Of a stretch of 52,722 bases of DNA, positions 7,059 to 15,221 are shown one piece after another (position 1 is the first letter of the stretch; every line of letters starts with the position of its first letter). Source of the DNA: an uncultured Rhodobiaceae bacterium. Lineage in GTDB: Bacteria > Pseudomonadota > Alphaproteobacteria > Parvibaculales > Parvibaculaceae. The stretch covers positions 1-52,722 of the forward strand of contig CAJXOU010000015.1 of the NCBI GenBank assembly GCA_913057645.1, read 5' to 3'. Both the position numbers and the translations under genes were made by a program. Under the pieces are notes generated by a model that ran no database searches, was not told the origin of the DNA, and saw nothing but the letters and a program-made list of their open reading frames with translations.

Positions 7059-8882
7059 ATGTGCGGTATTGTCGGCATCATCGGAACGGAACCGGTCGCT
7101 CCCACGATCCTCGAAGCCCTGAAGCGGCTTGAATATCGAGGCTATGACAGCGCTGGCATCGCGACGTTATCAGGCGGTGAAATCGACCGGCGGCGAGCGG
7201 AAGGCAAGCTTGCCAATCTGGAGCGTCTGCTTGGGGACACGCCGCTCGAGGGGACCATCGGCATAGGCCATACGCGCTGGGCGACACATGGCGCGCCGAC
7301 GGAACGCAATGCTCATCCGCACGCAACGGATCGCGTCGCGATCGTGCACAACGGCATCATCGAGAATTTTCGTGAACTTCGCGAAAGACTTGCGGCCGAA
7401 GGCGCAACCTTTGTCACCGAAACGGATAGTGAGGTGATCGCGCATCTCGTCACGCATCATCTCGACCGTGGAATGACGCCGCGCGAAGCGGCAGCGGCAG
7501 CGATAGCGGAACTCGAGGGCGCCTTTGCCCTGGGCATCATTTTCCGTGGCGATGAAGACCTCATGATCGGGGCGCGGCAAGGCAGCCCCCTCGCTGTCGG
7601 CTATGGCGACGAAGCGATGTATCTTGGGTCGGACGCCTTCGCGCTCGCTCCCATGACAAACCGCGTTACCTTTCTGGAGGAAGGCGACCGGGTTGAAATA
7701 ACGCGAAAGACCGCCGTCATTCACGATGCCGAAGGCCGCATTGCGAAGCGTCCCATCAAGATCACGGATGTCTCAGCAGCGCTGGTCGACAAGGGCAATC
7801 ACCGCCACTTCATGGCGAAGGAAATCTTCGAGCAGCCCGAGGTGATTGGCCACACGCTCTCCGAATATCTGGACCCTCTCGGCGACAAGCTGCGGGCGAG
7901 CGAGCTACCTTTCGACCTCGCAACCGTTCCGCGCATCACCATTGTCGCTTGCGGCACCGCCTATTACGCGGGGCTGGTCGCGAAATACTGGTTCGAAAAA
8001 TATGCCCGTGTCTCGGTAGAGGTGGATATTGCCTCCGAATTCCGTTACCGCGAGGCAGCGCTGCTCGAGGGTGGGCTGGCGATCTTCGTTTCACAGTCCG
8101 GCGAAACCGCAGACACGCTTGCCGCACTCCATTATTGCCGGGCGCACGGGCAGAAAATCCTTTCTGTCGTCAACGTGACGGAATCCTCTATCGCGCGTGC
8201 CTCCGACGCGATCATGCCGACCTTTGCGGGCCCCGAGATCGGGGTTGCCTCGACCAAGGCGTTTACCTGCCAGCTTGCGACGCTGGCGGTTCTGGCTGTT
8301 CGCACAGGTCTCGCGCGCGGCACTGTTTCACCGGACGACGAGCGGCGCATCGTTCGCACGCTTATGGAAGTGCCGAGACACGTCGCGGAGGCACTCACCT
8401 TCGACCAGGAAATTCAGGCGCTGAGTGCGGAAATCGCAAAAGCGCGGGACGTGCTCTATCTTGGCCGCGGCCACAATTATCCGATTGCGCTCGAAGGCGC
8501 GCTGAAGCTCAAGGAAATCTCCTACATCCATGCCGAGGGCTACGCGGCTGGAGAACTGAAGCACGGCCCGATCGCACTTATCGACGAGGAGGTTCCGGTT
8601 GTCGTCATCGCGCCTGTCGATGCACTGTTTGAAAAGACAATCTCCAACATGCAGGAAGTGATCGCTCGCGGCGGTCATGTTGTGCTGATCGCAGACAGGG
8701 AAGGTATTGCACGGGCAGGCGAGGGGCTTTGGGCATCCATCGAGGTGCCGGCGGTCGATCCGCTGATTGCACCCATCATCAACGCAATTCCCGTTCAGCT
8801 TCTCGCCTATCATACCGCTGTATCGAAGGGCACGGATGTCGATCAGCCTCGCAACCTCGCGAAGTCGGTAACCGTGGAGTGA
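7059..8882 (+). CDS. glmS: Glutamine:fructose-6-phosphate aminotransferase (isomerizing)
   Basis: GlmS makes glucosamine-6-phosphate from fructose-6-phosphate and glutamine, the entry step of amino-sugar synthesis. The correct start is ATG 7059, giving MCGIVGIIG. Cys2 becomes the N-terminal nucleophile of the glutaminase domain after Met removal. The longer frame from 6996 would bury it. Two SIS isomerase domains follow (VACGTAYYAG and SQSGETADT in the first, ARDVLYLGRGHNYPIALEGALKLKE in part in the second). The C-terminal LAKSVTVE tail is typical of the family. Its 607 residues compare with 609 in E. coli. It is coupled to glmU by a two-base gap. I see no self-cleaving ribozyme, which is a Gram-positive feature. 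Confidence 0.97.
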   Translation: MCGIVGIIGTEPVAPTILEALKRLEYRGYDSAGIATLSGGEIDRRRAEGKLANLERLLGDTPLEGTIGIGHTRWATHGAPTERNAHPHATDRVAIVHNGIIENFRELRERLAAEGATFVTETDSEVIAHLVTHHLDRGMTPREAAAAAIAELEGAFALGIIFRGDEDLMIGARQGSPLAVGYGDEAMYLGSDAFALAPMTNRVTFLEEGDRVEITRKTAVIHDAEGRIAKRPIKITDVSAALVDKGNHRHFMAKEIFEQPEVIGHTLSEYLDPLGDKLRASELPFDLATVPRITIVACGTAYYAGLVAKYWFEKYARVSVEVDIASEFRYREAALLEGGLAIFVSQSGETADTLAALHYCRAHGQKILSVVNVTESSIARASDAIMPTFAGPEIGVASTKAFTCQLATLAVLAVRTGLARGTVSPDDERRIVRTLMEVPRHVAEALTFDQEIQALSAEIAKARDVLYLGRGHNYPIALEGALKLKEISYIHAEGYAAGELKHGPIALIDEEVPVVVIAPVDALFEKTISNMQEVIARGGHVVLIADREGIARAGEGLWASIEVPAVDPLIAPIINAIPVQLLAYHTAVSKGTDVDQPRNLAKSVTVE

Positions 8883-9049
8883 TGCGATTCGTCGATTCTT
8901 GAAGACGCATCGATTCGCAGTTTCCTCCTAAGTATCTGTTTTTATTTTCCTTTCCCCGTGCGACCGAACGGCTCCTCTCTGCGTGGTAGATTGTCGGAAG
9001 ATTTACCGCAGTCGCGTTTCGAGGAGGGCCGGTCGATGCGGCGTGCAAT

Positions 9050-10342
9050 ATGCGGGGCCTGATATCCGTATTCCAGCAAGCTGCTGCCGTTCTGATTATG
9101 GCGGTGCTCGTCGCGGGCACGTCGCCCCGCCTGCTGCACGCCGAGATGGCTGGAACGGAAGCCGAGGCCGCGGCCCTGATGAGAGCGGGTGCCGATGCCA
9201 TCGAACGGGGGCATTACGACAAGGCCGCCGTCGATTTTTCGAATGCCCTGGATAGCGGCGGACTGACCCTGGAGGGCAGGGCGCTCGCCTGGCACCATCG
9301 CGGCATCGCTTTTCAGAAGATCGGCCAGCAGGATGCTGCCATCGCTGACTACACGCGCGCCATAGACAGCCGGGAATTGCCCGGCGCGGTGCTTTCGCGA
9401 GCCTATTACAATCGCGGTATCGCCTACGGCGATGTCGGAGACAACACGGCCGCAGAGCGGGATTATGCAAAGGTCGTAGATCTCGCGCCGGACTATGCTC
9501 CCGCCTATCACAACCTCGCGAATCTGGAGCGCCGCCGGGGGGGCCACGCCGAGGCGATCGATCACTATTCGTCGGCAATAAGCAACATGAACGGCCGTGA
9601 GCGGCGACTTCCTCTCTTCGGCCGGGCGCTTTCGAGCGAGCATATCGGCGACATTGAACAGGCGGTTGCCGATCTGAAGTTGGCGCTCTCCATCGATCCC
9701 GAGTTCGATCTGGCCGCGACGAAATTATCCGCGCTTGAACCGCGTCTCGCTGAGCAGAAGGCCGCATCCTTGCCGCCGGCAGAGAACGAACCGATCGAGA
9801 CAGCCAAGGTGGTACCCGCAACTGTAGCCCCCTTTCAGACCGCGTCATCCGGCCACGAAGGCGGTCAACTCATCCGGATTTCGAGCATTGGCGGCTGGCG
9901 GACGACGGCCACGCGCTTTCCGCGTGAAGAGGAGGCGCCTGCGACCGTGGCGGATACCTCGACCGGACATGGCGACCTGATCACGGGTTCGCTGAGACCG
10001 ACGGACGATATCCCCGCTTCGGACAAAAAACCGTTGAGGCTGACGAAGGCAGAGCCCGCTCCCGCGGCAAAAGCGGCGGCTGCCATCCCGGAAGCACGAT
10101 ACCGGGTGCAGCTTGGGGCCTTCCGGGAAGAACAGCTGGCTCAGCGGGCTTGGGAAGAGATATCTCGCGACGCCGTGCCTCTGGTCGGGCAATCCAGTCC
10201 TGCTATTCAAAAAGCCGATCTCGGCGAGCGTGGCATTTTCTATCGGCTGCAGGCAGGCGCTTTCGGGCAGATCGCCGAGGCGAAATCGGCTTGCCGGGCG
10301 CTTGAAAAACGCAAGATCGCCTGCTTCGTTGTCGAGGGCTGA
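9050..10342 (+). CDS. Secreted TPR protein with C-terminal SPOR domain
   Basis: A 430-residue exported protein. Residues 1-32 form a signal peptide (hydrophobic AAAVLIMAVLVAGT, cleavage near LHA-EM). Residues about 40-215 contain four to five tetratricopeptide repeats, for example AWHHRGIAFQKIGQQDAAIA and RAYYNRGIAYGDVGDNTAAE. A Pro/Ala/Thr-rich linker runs to about 345. The end is a SPOR domain with two YRVQLGAF/YRLQAGAF-type strands. SPOR domains are known to bind denuded peptidoglycan glycan strands, often at the division site. TPR parts bind proteins. The likely role is an envelope scaffold, perhaps in division or wall turnover. It follows glmS by 167 bases and may have its own promoter. 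The exact family is not recognised. Confidence 0.8.
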   Translation: MRGLISVFQQAAAVLIMAVLVAGTSPRLLHAEMAGTEAEAAALMRAGADAIERGHYDKAAVDFSNALDSGGLTLEGRALAWHHRGIAFQKIGQQDAAIADYTRAIDSRELPGAVLSRAYYNRGIAYGDVGDNTAAERDYAKVVDLAPDYAPAYHNLANLERRRGGHAEAIDHYSSAISNMNGRERRLPLFGRALSSEHIGDIEQAVADLKLALSIDPEFDLAATKLSALEPRLAEQKAASLPPAENEPIETAKVVPATVAPFQTASSGHEGGQLIRISSIGGWRTTATRFPREEEAPATVADTSTGHGDLITGSLRPTDDIPASDKKPLRLTKAEPAPAAKAAAAIPEARYRVQLGAFREEQLAQRAWEEISRDAVPLVGQSSPAIQKADLGERGIFYRLQAGAFGQIAEAKSACRALEKRKIACFVVEG

Positions 10343-10351
10343 ATCCCGACG

Positions 10352-12130
10352 TCAGGCTGCGCCGCCGGCGGCTACCGACTTTGAAAGGGATGCTGCCTTC
10401 GGCAAGTGAATTTTCACGACGGTACCGAGCCCAACCTTGCTTGCGATGTGCAGCGTTCCGCCATGCGCTTCCGTGAGGCGCTTCACAATGGCAAGCCCGA
10501 GGCCCGCGCCCGCATTGTCGGTCGAGTAGGGGCTGAAACGGGTCCGGTAACTTCCTGCCTGCCGGAAGGGCTCGGTAACGGTCGCCAGCGCGTGTTTAGG
10601 AATACCGCATCCCGTATCGATGACCCGGAAGGCGATCCCGTCTCGTCCTTCCGGGGATATCTTGATACGAACGGCCGTGCCTTCTGCAGAACTCTTGATG
10701 GCGTTGTTCACAAGGTTCGTCAGAACCTGCAGCAGCCGGACCTCGTCGACCATTATCGTTGTGTCCTGCAGGTCATGCACGGCATCGAGCCTGACGAAAC
10801 AGCGCGCTGCCTGGGGCCGCGTCAGCGTCAGGCAACGGTCGAGAATATCGGAGACGCTGACCGGCGCGCAGTTCAGTTCGAATGTGCCTTCATTTGTCCT
10901 CGAGATGTCGAGAATGTCCGAGATCAGTGCAAGCAAATGCTGACCGCTCGAGTGAATGTCATTGCCGTATTCGAGATATTTCGGGCTGCCGACGGGACCG
11001 AAGGCCTGAGTGCGAATGAGGTCTGAAAAGCCGATCACGGCATTGAGCGGTGTGCGGAGTTCATGGCTCATGACGGCGAGAAAGTCTGCCTTGGCCTTGT
11101 TAGCTGCCGTCGCTTCCTCGAGTGCGCGGACGACATGTTGCTGACTCTCTTCGAGATCGTGCGACCGCTGCAGCAATTCCGCGTTGAGCGTCTGCACGAC
11201 TTCTGCCTGCGCATAAGCGCGCCGCAGCGACATCAGGATGAGAATCGTCACCACGAAAAGAATGACAAGAACCCAGGAGGAAGTACTTTGCAGGAAAGCG
11301 CGTCCAGGCGCAGGTGCGGACCAGAGGAGGTACCCGACAGGGGTGCCTGCGGCATTGTCGAGCGGCAGGTAGTCTGCGTTGCCGTTCGCCGGACCGGCTC
11401 CGATCCGGAGCTGGGCGAGGAGATAGGAGTCGCTTGTCTCGGTGAGCCATTCGTCGTCGAGCTGTCGCAGGAAGATCAGGATGCTGCGCCTGTAGCTGCC
11501 GATCTCGCCGGGTGGCGGCTCTTCCGGTGTCAGAACGGCTGCAGAAGCGATGAAATGGCGTCCATCAAGGACAATGAAGGCCGAACTCGCCTCGGGATGG
11601 TCCCATGAGGTCGCTCGCGCCTGTTCGGCGAGTGCCGCGAGTTCGGCAGGGACCGGGAAGAAGGTTGGGTCCGTCGAAGTCTCGCCGTCTATCATCGCAT
11701 AGACAGGTTCGTTATTTGCGCCTAGCACCAGGGTACGGGACATGCCAAGGTTTTCTGCGGCATATTCGCCGACATTGTTGTCGGCCCAGCGCATATCGAA
11801 CTTCTTCGTAAGTGCTTCGACAGCGGCGTCCCAGAAACCGTAGTCTCCAGCAACGAAAGCGACATCCTCCACACTTTTCCGCAGCGCAGTTTCCGCGAGC
11901 TGATGAGTCTGGTCGCGCGCAAAGCGATCGAGTTCGCGTGCTCCAGCAGCGAGGAGAAGAAGGAGTCCGAGACCGAAAATGCTCAGCACCGCGGCAAGCG
12001 GCCAGACCGACTTGGGTCCGCTCGAAGGAACCGGTCCCGAGGTCGCACTCTCCCTGTTCGCCGTCGTCGGAGACGGGACAACCTCTGAAACGGACGGTTC
12101 GGAGCGGAGCGAATTAGGCACGATACTCAC
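10352..12130 (-). CDS. CHASE4-type membrane sensor histidine kinase
   Basis: A membrane histidine kinase of about 592 residues. A Ser/Pro-rich cytoplasmic start leads into TM1 (LAAVLSIFGLGLLLLLAAGA). The periplasmic CHASE4-like sensor contains the FVAGDYGFWDAAVEAL and WADNNVGEY motifs. TM2 is VLVILFVVTILILMSL, followed by a coiled-coil linker. The kinase core has HisKA FLAVMSHELRTPLNAVIGFS with the phospho-His. The ATPase domain shows NLVNNAIK, DTGCGIP and GAGLGLAIVKRL. No receiver domain and no neighbouring response regulator are seen, so it is an orphan. The start is uncertain: GTG 12130 has GGAG about 12 bases upstream, and ATG 12160 is an alternative. It is divergent from the HMG-CoA-synthase-like gene. 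Confidence 0.88.
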   Translation of the reverse strand: MSIVPNSLRSEPSVSEVVPSPTTANRESATSGPVPSSGPKSVWPLAAVLSIFGLGLLLLLAAGARELDRFARDQTHQLAETALRKSVEDVAFVAGDYGFWDAAVEALTKKFDMRWADNNVGEYAAENLGMSRTLVLGANNEPVYAMIDGETSTDPTFFPVPAELAALAEQARATSWDHPEASSAFIVLDGRHFIASAAVLTPEEPPPGEIGSYRRSILIFLRQLDDEWLTETSDSYLLAQLRIGAGPANGNADYLPLDNAAGTPVGYLLWSAPAPGRAFLQSTSSWVLVILFVVTILILMSLRRAYAQAEVVQTLNAELLQRSHDLEESQQHVVRALEEATAANKAKADFLAVMSHELRTPLNAVIGFSDLIRTQAFGPVGSPKYLEYGNDIHSSGQHLLALISDILDISRTNEGTFELNCAPVSVSDILDRCLTLTRPQAARCFVRLDAVHDLQDTTIMVDEVRLLQVLTNLVNNAIKSSAEGTAVRIKISPEGRDGIAFRVIDTGCGIPKHALATVTEPFRQAGSYRTRFSPYSTDNAGAGLGLAIVKRLTEAHGGTLHIASKVGLGTVVKIHLPKAASLSKSVAAGGAA

Positions 12131-12353
12131 CGGACTACACCACTCTCCAAATAGCACCATGAGTCGTAATGATGCTGTTAACGGCGACATAGTCGGATCC
12201 GCACAAATCATTAAAGTAAAACGATGTTTTTACCTAAACTGACGCAGCGGGTGGGCCGCCTCCTCCGACCTCGAAAAGCGGCGGTTGTAGGCCGCCGCGC
12301 AAGGCCGATACACTCCCGCCAACAACAATGGACGGTTTGGGAAAGGAACACGT

Positions 12354-13862
12354 ATGGCCCAGCAACCGGTGGGACTTACTGCCTATGGCGGATACATTCC
12401 GCGCCTGAGGCTTCAGCGGAAATCCGTGGTTCAGGCGAATGCCTGGGTGGCGCCCAACTTCCTCGGCAAGGGGAAGGGCGAGCGCTCCATGGCGAACTGG
12501 GACGAGGACGCGGTGACGATGGCCGTCGAGGCCGCCCGTGACCTGCTCGGGCCGGAAGACGACCGCAGTCATGTGGACGCACTTTTCTTCGGCTCCACGA
12601 CCATGCCGTTCAAGGATCGCCTCAACAGCGGCATCGTCTCGGCAGCCTTGACGCTCGACGAGAATGTCCGCGCCGTGGACGTCGCCTCGACACAGCGCGC
12701 GGGCACGAGCGCGCTCCTGCAGGCGCTGTCGGCCGTGAAGGCCGGCGAGGCGAAACATGCCCTCGTCCTCGCCTCCGATCACCGCAAGACGAAGGCGGTG
12801 ACCGCGCAGGAACTCGACTTTGGCGATGGCGCGGCGGCCCTTTCCGTGGGTACGGAGAATGTGATCGCGACCTATCTCGGCGGCGCGAGCCTCACGGTCG
12901 ATTTCGTGGACCATTTCCGTGGCGATACGGAAGAGTTCGACTACAACTGGGAAGAGCGCTGGATCCGCGATGAAGGCTTCGCGAAAATCATTCCTCGTGC
13001 GGTCAAGGCAGCACTTGAGAATTCCGGTGTAAGTGCCGAAGAAATCAGACACTTCGTCCTTCCGTGCAGTTTCGGCATGAAGTTCGTGCAGCAACTTGCG
13101 AAACGCTCGGGCATCGACCCGGATGCGGCGCGGGATACACTTGCCGCCAATTGCGGTGAGACCGGCGCAGCCCATTCGCTCGTCATGCTCATTCACACGC
13201 TCCAGACGGAAGCGAAGCCCGGCGACAAGGTGCTCGCCCTTCAGTTCGGCGGTGGCTGCGACGCGCTCGTCTTCGAGGTAACGGACAAACTCGCAAGCCA
13301 GGCGGGCAAGCGCGGCATCGTGGGTTCGCTCAAGGATCGGATGGAGGAGACGAACTACATGAAGTTCCTCACCTTCAACGGTCTGATCGAGTGGGAAAAG
13401 GGCATGCGGGCCGAACAGGACAAGAAGACCGCGCTCACCACGCTCTACCGCAACGAGGACATGCTGATGGGTCTTGTGGGCGGCCGCTGCAGGGAAACGG
13501 GCGTCGTCCAGTTCCCGCGCTCGCGGATTTCGGTCAACCCGAACAACCACACGGTCGACACGCAGGAGCCCTACAAGTTCGCCGAGAAGAAGGCGAAGAT
13601 CCTCTCATGGTCGGCCGATTTCCTTTCCTTCAGCATGAACCCGCCGAACCATTACGGCATGGTGGTGTTCGACGAAGGCGGCCGGATCATGATGGACTTC
13701 ACGGATGTGGAGACGGGTACGGTCGACTCCGGCATGGAAGTGAAGCTCGTCTTCCGCATAAAGGAATTCGACGACAAGCGCGGTTTCCGCCGCTATTTCT
13801 GGAAGGCGGTTCCGATCGCTTCCAGCGCAGCAAAAACACAACCGGGCCAGGCGGCCGAATAG
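12354..13862 (+). CDS. HMG-CoA synthase-like condensing enzyme fused to a DUF35 OB-fold
   Basis: A 502-residue protein with a thiolase-superfamily domain related to archaeal HMG-CoA synthase (about 1-330). A DUF35-type OB-fold follows (about 375-495: VVQFPRSRIS, FSMNPPNHYGMVVF, DFTDVETG). By eye, TQRAGTSALL aligns with the archaeal C-K-A-G-T-A-A active-site motif. Gln114 then occupies the catalytic Cys position. The usual HQPNGKF segment reads PCSFGMKF (237-244), so the general-base His is also absent. NCGETGAA (266-273) and GDGAAAL (157-163) are kept. The zinc-ribbon cysteines normally in front of DUF35 are mostly missing (GGRCRETG). It is therefore probably not a standard synthase. It may decarboxylate, bind or hand over acyl-CoA to the adjacent thiolase-like protein 12 bases downstream. 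Confidence 0.8.
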   Translation: MAQQPVGLTAYGGYIPRLRLQRKSVVQANAWVAPNFLGKGKGERSMANWDEDAVTMAVEAARDLLGPEDDRSHVDALFFGSTTMPFKDRLNSGIVSAALTLDENVRAVDVASTQRAGTSALLQALSAVKAGEAKHALVLASDHRKTKAVTAQELDFGDGAAALSVGTENVIATYLGGASLTVDFVDHFRGDTEEFDYNWEERWIRDEGFAKIIPRAVKAALENSGVSAEEIRHFVLPCSFGMKFVQQLAKRSGIDPDAARDTLAANCGETGAAHSLVMLIHTLQTEAKPGDKVLALQFGGGCDALVFEVTDKLASQAGKRGIVGSLKDRMEETNYMKFLTFNGLIEWEKGMRAEQDKKTALTTLYRNEDMLMGLVGGRCRETGVVQFPRSRISVNPNNHTVDTQEPYKFAEKKAKILSWSADFLSFSMNPPNHYGMVVFDEGGRIMMDFTDVETGTVDSGMEVKLVFRIKEFDDKRGFRRYFWKAVPIASSAAKTQPGQAAE

Positions 13863-13874
13863 GGAGAAACGGAC

Positions 13875-15077
13875 ATGGCGGCAGGTATCAAGGACAAGGT
13901 CGCGATCCTCGGCATGGGGTGTTCCAAGTTCGGCGAACGCTGGGACGCCGGCCCCGAGGAGCTCATGGTCGAGGCCTATCTCGAGGCGATGCAGGACGCG
14001 GGCATCGAGCCCACACAGCTCGATGCAGCGTGGTTCTCCACACATATCGACGAAATCGGCACGGGCAAGGGCGGCACTCCGTTGTCGCTGGCGCTTCGCC
14101 TGCCGAACATCGCGGTGACGCGCGTGGAGAACTTCTGCGCCTCGGGCTCGGAAGCGCTACGCGGTGCGGTCTATGCGGTGGCCTCCGGCGCGGCCGACAT
14201 CGCGCTTGCGGTCGGTGTCGAGAAGCTCAAGGACACGGGGTATGGCGGTCTCCCCGTCGGCAACATGGGCACGCTCAACCCGCAATGGTCACCCTCGGGC
14301 TCCGCTCCCGGCAACTTCGCACAGCTCGCCTCCGCATACCGGGCAAAGCACGGCGTGAACAAGGAAGACCTGAAGCGCGCCATTGCCCATGTCTCTGTGA
14401 AGAGCCATGCGAACGGCGCCAAGAACCCCAAGGCGCATCTGCGTAACGAAGTGACCGAGGAACAGGTCATGGCCGCGCCGATGATCGCGGAACCGCTCGG
14501 CCTGTTCGATTGCTGCGGCGTGTCGGACGGTGCGGCGGCGGCCATCGTTACGACGCCGGAAATCGCGAAGGCAATGGGCAAAAAGGACATCGTGACCGTC
14601 AAGGCGATGCAGCTTTCGGTCTCGAACGGTCTCGAAAGCCAGCACAACAGCTGGGACGGCAGCTACTTCCACACGGCCCGCATCGCCGCGAAGAAGGCCT
14701 ACAAGGAAGCGGGCATCGACAATCCACGCGAGCAGGTCAGCATGATCGAGGTGCATGACTGCTTCTCGATCACCGAGCTCGTGACCATGGAAGACATCTT
14801 CATATCGCCCGAAGGGGGCGCAGTGAAGGACGTCATGGACGGCTTCTACGATGCCGACGGCAAGGTTCCCTGCCAGATCGACGGCGGACTCAAATGCTTC
14901 GGCCATCCGATCGGCGCGTCCGGCTTGCGCATGGCCTACGAGATGTATCTCCAGCTTCAGGGCCGCGCAGGCGAGCGCCAGCTTGCCAATCCAAAGATAG
15001 GCATGACCCACAATCTGGGGGGCGCGCCGTCCCAGAATGTCTGTTCCGTGACCATCGTCGGCGCCCACGGCGTCTGA
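13875..15077 (+). CDS. Thiolase-family protein (SCP2-thiolase type)
   Basis: A 400-residue member of the SCP2/acetyl-CoA acetyltransferase branch of thiolases, which cleave or form beta-ketoacyl-CoA. The nucleophilic Cys is C88 in NFCASGSEAL. The conserved HDCFSITEL and CFGHPIGASGLRM motifs carry the catalytic His and second Cys, so the active site looks complete. The ATG follows AGGGAGAAACGGAC, with the start 12 bases after the HMG-CoA-synthase-like gene. The two are surely coexpressed. In steroid and lipid degradation, SCP2-like aldolases or thiolases are known to work with DUF35 proteins (for example Ltp2 with ChsH2). A complex of this protein with its upstream DUF35 partner is a reasonable inference. 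A strong terminator follows. Confidence 0.9.
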   Translation: MAAGIKDKVAILGMGCSKFGERWDAGPEELMVEAYLEAMQDAGIEPTQLDAAWFSTHIDEIGTGKGGTPLSLALRLPNIAVTRVENFCASGSEALRGAVYAVASGAADIALAVGVEKLKDTGYGGLPVGNMGTLNPQWSPSGSAPGNFAQLASAYRAKHGVNKEDLKRAIAHVSVKSHANGAKNPKAHLRNEVTEEQVMAAPMIAEPLGLFDCCGVSDGAAAAIVTTPEIAKAMGKKDIVTVKAMQLSVSNGLESQHNSWDGSYFHTARIAAKKAYKEAGIDNPREQVSMIEVHDCFSITELVTMEDIFISPEGGAVKDVMDGFYDADGKVPCQIDGGLKCFGHPIGASGLRMAYEMYLQLQGRAGERQLANPKIGMTHNLGGAPSQNVCSVTIVGAHGV

Positions 15078-15098
15078 CGATGCGGGAAATAATGAAAG

Positions 15099-15124
15099 AG
15101 GCCGGGTTCGTCCCGGCCTTTTTT
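15099..15124 (+). terminator. Intrinsic terminator after the thiolase-like gene
   Basis: AGGCCGGG (15099-15106) pairs perfectly with CCCGGCCT (15112-15119) around a TTCGT loop, followed by a run of T to 15124. It lies 22 bases after the thiolase-like stop and closes that operon. Confidence 0.9.
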
Positions 15125-15221
15125 ATGCCTTTGTTCTCCCTAACATCGCTCTTCCGAAGGCGGGCAACCGCCCGATTCCTGTCCTTTCCACCCCCTTCGG
15201 GGCCGGGGCCCGTCTCGCCAA

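Noticed and set aside
8882-8917. Imperfect inverted repeat TGCGATTCG / CGATTCGCA after glmS as terminator
   Set aside because: It has a central mismatch, a long loop and no adjacent T-tract, so it is too weak to call.
12278-12298. GCGGCGG/CCGCCGC hairpin in the leader of the HMG-CoA-synthase-like gene
   Set aside because: Short GC stems are common by chance in this genome, and nothing else supports a regulatory role.
12234-13550. A 438-codon minus-strand frame opposite the HMG-CoA-synthase-like gene
   Set aside because: Antisense shadow of a gene with clear family motifs. The translation is low-complexity and charged.
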